64,000 nt of DNA, from NCBI RefSeq assembly GCF_026213295.1, contig NC_079414.1:1320130-1384129 (forward strand). Direction: 5' to 3'. The notes under the pieces are model-generated. The model searched no databases. It saw only the letters and a list, made by a program, of their open reading frames with translations, and had not been told where the DNA came from. Positions 58,730 to 64,000 of this stretch are shown here, one piece after another. Each line of letters opens with the position of its first letter. Positions within the stretch are counted from its first letter, which is position 1. A program made the translations under genes and the position numbers. Source of the DNA: Gadus chalcogrammus. Taxonomy: Eukaryota > Chordata > Actinopteri > Gadiformes > Gadidae.

Positions 58730-59524
58730 TACTTCCCGCGCTAAAAGTGGGTCCACAGCCCAAACCGTAAATGGTGCCGACACGCCAATTGCATGACTAG
58801 ATCCAGGTCCGGCACCGCTACTCAGATAACAAAATCCAGACACGCCGGCCACTAGGTGGCGCTATACCAAGGGAAAATGCGTTTGGGGCTATAACTCCCA
58901 CACCGAACCTCCCACATTCAAAACCTCGTACACACAGATTCACTGGAGTCTGCTGCATCTTTTGGCATAGGCCACGCCCATTTGCGTCTATAATTTTTTT
59001 CCGCAAAATCGCGAAAACCGCAAAACTGTTTTTTCGCTACTCCTCCCACATTTCTTGACCAATCGACACAAAACTTTGCACACGACATCTTCAGACGCAC
59101 ACGCAAAGGAATCATATACAGTTTTTTGATCCGACCTTCGACGACGAAACGATAGCATTTTGAATATTGGTATATTAGCTAAATTAGACGTGGAAAATCA
59201 AAAATACAAAAAAATCCAAAATTAGACATCGGATCGAGTCCAAATTCTACACACATGTTGGTGCTAACCTTAATGATGTTCGATAAAAATTTCGGAAAAT
59301 TCCGCCATTAGGGGGCGCAATAAACGAGGAAATTGTATATCTTCTACAAAATTTCGCCGCAAAAACGCTACACTGACTTCTCGCTACTCCTACCACAGTC
59401 AAATCCTTTGTATCCACAGGTTCAGGGTAGCGTTTTGAACACATGCTTCGCGATGTACCGGCGAAATGCACATTTCTTGTCGCGTTGTGCCGGCGAAATG
59501 CACACTTCTTGGACCCCTGCATAA
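58730..59524 (+). repeat. Body 62, short type, 3' hairpin lost
   Basis: 795 bp, first half like body 42. It ends at CTGCATAA followed by TTATTATTATT of body 63. Confidence 0.88.
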
Positions 59525-59534
59525 TTATTATTAT

Positions 59535-60342
59535 TCCCCCCTAGAAGTGGGTCCACAGCCCAAACCGTAAATGGTGCCGACACGCCAATTGCATGACTAG
59601 ATCCAGGGCCCTGAGTTCTAAGCAGACGACAAAATCCAGACACGCCGGCCACTAGGTGGCGCTATACCAAGGAAAGACGCGTTTGGGGCTATAACTCCCA
59701 CACCGAACCTCCCACATTCAAAACCTCGTACACACAGATTCACTGGAGTCTGCTGCATCTTTTGGCATAGGCCACGCCCATTTGCGTCAATAATTTTTTT
59801 TCGCAAAATCGCGAAAACCGCAAAACTGTTTTTTCGCTACTCCTCCCACATTTCTTGACCAATCGACACAAAACTTTGCACACGACATCTTCAGACGCAC
59901 ACGCAAAGGAATCATATACAGTTTTTTGATCCGACCTTCGACGACGAAACAATAGCATTTTGAATATTGGTATATTAGCTAAATTAGACGTGGAAAATCA
60001 AAAATACAAAAAAATACAAAATTAGACATCGGATCGAGTCCAAATTCTACACACATGTTGGTGCTAACCTTAATGACGTTCGATAAAAATTTCGGAAAAT
60101 TCCGCCATTAGGGGGCGCAATAAACGAGGAAATTGTATATCTTCTACAAAATTTCGCCGCAAAAACGCTACACTGACTTCTCGCTACTCCTACCACAGTC
60201 AAATCCTTTGTATCCACAGGTTCAGGGTAGCGTTTTCAACACATGCTTCGCGATGTGCCGGCGAAATGCACATTTCTTGTTGCGTTGTGCCGGCGAAATG
60301 CACACTTCTTGGACCCCTGCATAACTGCTTGCAGTTCTAGTT
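59535..60342 (+). repeat. Body 63, short type
   Basis: 808 bp, near sister of bodies 6 and 27. Intact 3' end. Confidence 0.9.
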
Positions 60343-60343
60343 A

Positions 60344-61825
60344 TACTTACCTCCCTAAAAGTGTGCCCACAGCCCAAACCGTAAATGGTGCAGACATGCC
60401 AAATGCATGACTAGATCAAGATCCGTGGCGACTACGCAGACGACAAAATCCAGACATGCCGGCCACTAGGTGGCGCTATACCAAGGAATACGCGTTTGGG
60501 GCTATAACTCCCACACCGAACCTCCCACAGTCAAAAACGTTATACCCACAGATGCACTGGAGTCTGCTGCATCTTTTGGGCTAGGCCACGCCCATTTGCG
60601 TCTATGAATATTTTTCGCTAAATCGCGAAAACCGCAAAACAGTTTTTTCCCTACTCCTCCCACATTTCTTGACCAATCAACACCAAACTTTGCACACGAC
60701 ATCTTCAGACGCACACGCAAAGGAATCATCAACAGTTTTTTGATCCGACCTTCGACGACGAAACGGTAGCGTTTTGAATATTTGTTTATTGGCTACGTTT
60801 TACGTCAAAACGCAAAAATTCAAAGAATACCAAAAGTAGACGTCGGATCAAGTCCAAATTTTAGACACATGTCGGTGCTACCCTTAATGGCGTTCAATAA
60901 AGAATTCGGAATATTTCGCCATTAGGGGGCGCAATAAACGAGGAAATTGTATATCTTCTAATTGGCCAAAGGAATGTTCTTCAAACTATAAGGGAACCAT
61001 CAAGGGGCAAACCCGAGTCTATATAAAAAATATGGCCAAGAATTAATAATGTAGGCGGGAGTTATTTGGCAAAGGAAAATTGTCTTTGGAAAATTTCGCC
61101 AACAGGGCGGCGCCAAAAAACGACGAAATAATATATCTCCTATTTGGCCAATGGAATGTTCTGAAAACGCGTTTTAGGCTATAACTCCCACACCGAAGCT
61201 CCCACAGTCAAAAACGTTATACGCACAGATTCAATGGAGTCAGCTGCATCTTTTGGCATAGGCCAGGCCCATTTGCGTCAGTATTTTCTTTATGCAAAAT
61301 CGCAAAAACAGCTAAACTGCCTTTTCGCTACTCCTCCCACATTTCTTGACCAATTGACACAAAACTTTGCACACGGTATCTTCAGACGCACACGCAAAGA
61401 AATCATCAACAGTTTTTTGATCCGACCTTCGACGACGAAACGGTAGAGTTTTGAATATTTGTTTATTAGCTAAATTAGACGTGGAAAATTAAAAATCCAA
61501 AAATATCCAAAATTAGACATCGGATCGAGTCCAAATTCTATACACATATTAATGCTAACCTTAATGACGTTCGATAAAAATTTCGGAAAATTTCGCCATT
61601 AGGGGGCGTCATAAACGAGGAAATTGTATATCTTCTAAAAAAAATTGCCGCGAACTGACTTCTCGCTACTCCTACCACAGTCAAATCCTTTGTATCCACA
61701 GGTTCAGGGTAGCGTTTTGAACACATGCTTCGCGTTGTGCCGGCGAAACGCACATTTCTTGTCGCGTTGTGCCGGCGAAATGCACACTTCTTGGACCCCT
61801 GCATAACTGCTTGCAGTTCTAGTTA
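60344..61825 (+). repeat. Body 64, chimeric long+short type (1,482 bp)
   Basis: Starts as a long body (TATA/GC block, second module from about 61150), then at about 61340 (CACATTTCTTGACCAATTG) passes into a short-body second half with its own A/B-box region, motif 2 (GGGGGCGTCATAA) and two 32-bp repeats. It thus carries two modules in series. Confidence 0.9.
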
Positions 61826-61832
61826 TTATTAT

Positions 61833-63309
61833 TCCCCCCTAGAAGTGGGTCCACAGCCCAAACCGTAAATGGTGCCGAAACGCCAATTGCATGACTAGAT
61901 CCAGGTCCCTGAGTTCTAGGTAGACGACAAAATCCAGACACGCCGGCCACTAGGTGGCGCTATACCAAGGAAAGACGCGTTTGGGGCTATAACTCCCACA
62001 CCGAACCTCCCACAGTCCAAAAACTTGTACACACAGATGCACTGGAGTCTGCTGCATCTTTTGGTCTAGGCCACGCCCATTTGCGTCAATAATTTTTTTT
62101 CGCAAAATCGCGAAAACCGCAAAACTGTTTTTTCCCTACTCCTCCCACATTTCTTGACCAATCAACACCAAACTTTGCACACGACATCTTCAGACGCACA
62201 CGCAAAGGAATCATCAACAGTTTTTTGATCCGACCTTCGACGACGAAACGGTAGCGTTTTGAATATTTGTTTATTGGCTACGTTTTACGTCAAAACGCAA
62301 AAATTCAAAGAATACCAAAAGTAGACGTCGGATCAAGTCCAAATTTTAGACACATGTCGGTGCTACCCTTAATGGCGTTCAATAAAGAATTCGGAATATT
62401 TCGCCATTAGGGGGCGCAATAAACGAGGAAATTGTATATCTTCTAATTGGCCAAAGGAATGTTCTTCAAACTATAAGGGAACCATCAAGGGGCAAACCCG
62501 AGTCTATATAAAAAATATGGCCAAGAATTAATAATGTAGGCGGGAGTTATTTGGCAAAGGAAAATTGTCTTTGGAAAATTTCGCCAACAGGGCGGCGCCA
62601 AAAAACGACGAAATAATATATCTCCTATTTGGCCAATGGAATGTTCTGAAAACGCGTTTTAGGCTATAACTCCCACACCGAAGCTCCCACAGTCAAAAAC
62701 GTTATACGCACAGATTCAATGGAGTCAGCTGCATCTTTTGGCATAGGCCAGGCCCATTTGCGTCAGTATTTTCTTTATGCAAAATCGCAAAAACAGCTAA
62801 ACTGCCTTTTCGCTACTCCTCCCACATTTCTTGACCAATTGACACAAAACTTTGCACACGGTATCTTCAGACGCACACGCAAAGAAATCATCAACAGTTT
62901 TTTGATCCGACCTTCGACGACGAAACGGTAGAGTTTTGAATATTTGTTTATTAGCTAAATTAGACGTGGAAAATTAAAAATCCAAAAATATCCAAAATTA
63001 GACATCGGATCGAGTCCAAATTCTATACACATATTAATGCTAACCTTAATGACGTTCGATAAAAATTTCGGAAAATTTCGCCATTAGGGGGCGTCATAAA
63101 CGAGGAAATTGTATATCTTCTAAAAAAAATTGCCGCGAACTGACTTCTCGCTACTCCTACCACAGTCAAATCCTTTGTATCCACAGGTTCAGGGTAGCGT
63201 TTTGAACACATGCTTCGCGTTGTGCCGGCGAAACGCACATTTCTTGTCGCGTTGTGCCGGCGAAATGCACACTTCTTGGACCCCTGCATAACTGCTTGCA
63301 GTTCTAGTT
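61833..63309 (+). repeat. Body 65, chimeric long+short type (1,477 bp)
   Basis: From about 62130 on it repeats body 64 at a constant offset of 1,485, including the same chimeric joint and GGGGGCGTCATAA. Its head is of a different subtype (TAGAAGTGGGTCC), so only the tail region was copied or converted. Confidence 0.9.
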
Positions 63310-63317
63310 ATTATTAT

Positions 63318-64000
63318 TCCCCCCTAGAAGTGGGTCCACAGCCCAAACCGTAAATGGTGCCGAAACGCCAATTGCATGACTAGATCCAGGTCCCTGAGTT
63401 CTAGGTAGACGACAAAATCCAGACACGCCGGCCACTAGGTGGCGCTATACCAAGGAAAGACGCGTTTGGGGCTATAACTCCCACACCGAACCTCCCACAG
63501 TCCAAAAACTTGTACACACAGATGCACTGGAGTCTGCTGCATCTTTTGGTCTAGGCCACGCCCATTTGCGTCAATAATTTTTTTTCGCAAAATCGCGAAA
63601 ACCGCAAAACTGTTTTTTCGCTACTCCTCCCACATTTCTTGACCAATCGACACAAAACTTTGCACACGACATCTTCAGACGCACACGCAAAGGAATCATA
63701 TACAGTTTTTTGATCCGACCTTCGACGACGAAACGATAGCATTTTGAATATTGGTATATTAGCTAAATTAGACGTGGAAAATCAAAAATACAAAAAAATC
63801 CAAAATTAGACATCGGATCGAGTCCAAATTCTACACACATGTTGGTGCTAACCTTAATGACGTTCGATAAAAATTTCGGAAAATTCCGCCATTAGGGGGC
63901 GCAATAAACGAGGAAATTGTATATCTTCTACAAAATTTCGCCGCAAAAACGCTACACTGACTTCTCGCTACTCCTACCACAGTCAAATCCTTTGTATCCA
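63318..64000 (+). repeat. Body 66, short type, cut by window end
   Basis: 683 bp seen. The head repeats that of body 65, and after about 63610 the sequence follows the body-42/63 family. The 3' end lies beyond the window. Confidence 0.88.

Noticed and set aside
279..64000. A simple centromeric or tandem satellite.
   Set aside because: Unit length varies from about 280 to 1,480 bp, pieces S and B occur in unequal runs, and precise insertions are documented. This is a transposon-built array rather than a fixed-period satellite.

Overview
The window is a vertebrate, most likely teleost fish, repeat array with no intact protein-coding gene, rRNA or tRNA that I can support. The teleost call rests on the style of the repeats, on two recognisable fish-type transposon remnants (an L2-like LINE tail and a hAT-like terminus near 5.3-5.6 kb) and on TTA microsatellite joints. 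About 98% of the window is built from two pieces, all in one orientation. 'S' is a 47-bp unit starting AGGGGTCCAAG and ending GTAAGGATT. 'B' is a body that starts just after a (TTA)n tract with a C-rich head, carries CCACTAGGTGGCGC about 115 bp in, and ends CTTGGACCCCTGCATAACTG...CTAGTT. I count 66 bodies plus one 3' fragment, and 58 S units (56 full).

Bodies come in four lengths: short (~810 bp), medium (~1,010 bp, with an extra TATA/GC-box block), long (~1,366 bp, with a second diverged copy of the internal module) and chimeric (~1,480 bp, long joined to short). Heads and tails reassort between bodies, which indicates extensive recombination or conversion.

The main result is that S and B appear to be the two ends of one non-autonomous rolling-circle (Helentron/Helitron-like) element: S-(TTA)n-B. 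S begins with AGGGGTCCAAG and B ends with its inverted match CTTGGACCCCT, followed by a small palindrome and CTAG. A duplicated block (34100-41243 and 47759-55827) provides two 'empty site / filled site' comparisons. In the second copy an S+B element (49139-50011, and 52062-52928) sits exactly inside a (TTA)n tract that is uninterrupted in the first copy, with no target duplication. One of these landed between another element's S and its B. The element therefore carries its own landing pad and nests inside itself, which explains runs of S followed by runs of B.

Region by region: 1-5192 mixed bodies 1-5; 5193-5795 non-array DNA made of older transposon fragments; 5796-7876 bodies 6-7; 7877-8500 non-array DNA with an exon-like reading frame, a G-rich minus strand and a CpG-rich ATG; 8501-34098 bodies 8-34, including near-identical long bodies at 12654 and 21014 that match the one at 1104; 34100-41243 duplicated block copy A; 41264-47758 bodies 43-49 with an 872-bp tandem; 47759-55827 block copy B; 55837-64000 bodies 59-66, ending with two tandem chimeric bodies and a body cut by the window edge. 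The joints between pieces are (TTA)n of a few to 33 bp, and no array stretch over 300 bp is left unassigned. No transposase, Rep or helicase coding is present, so any mobility would depend on an autonomous relative elsewhere.
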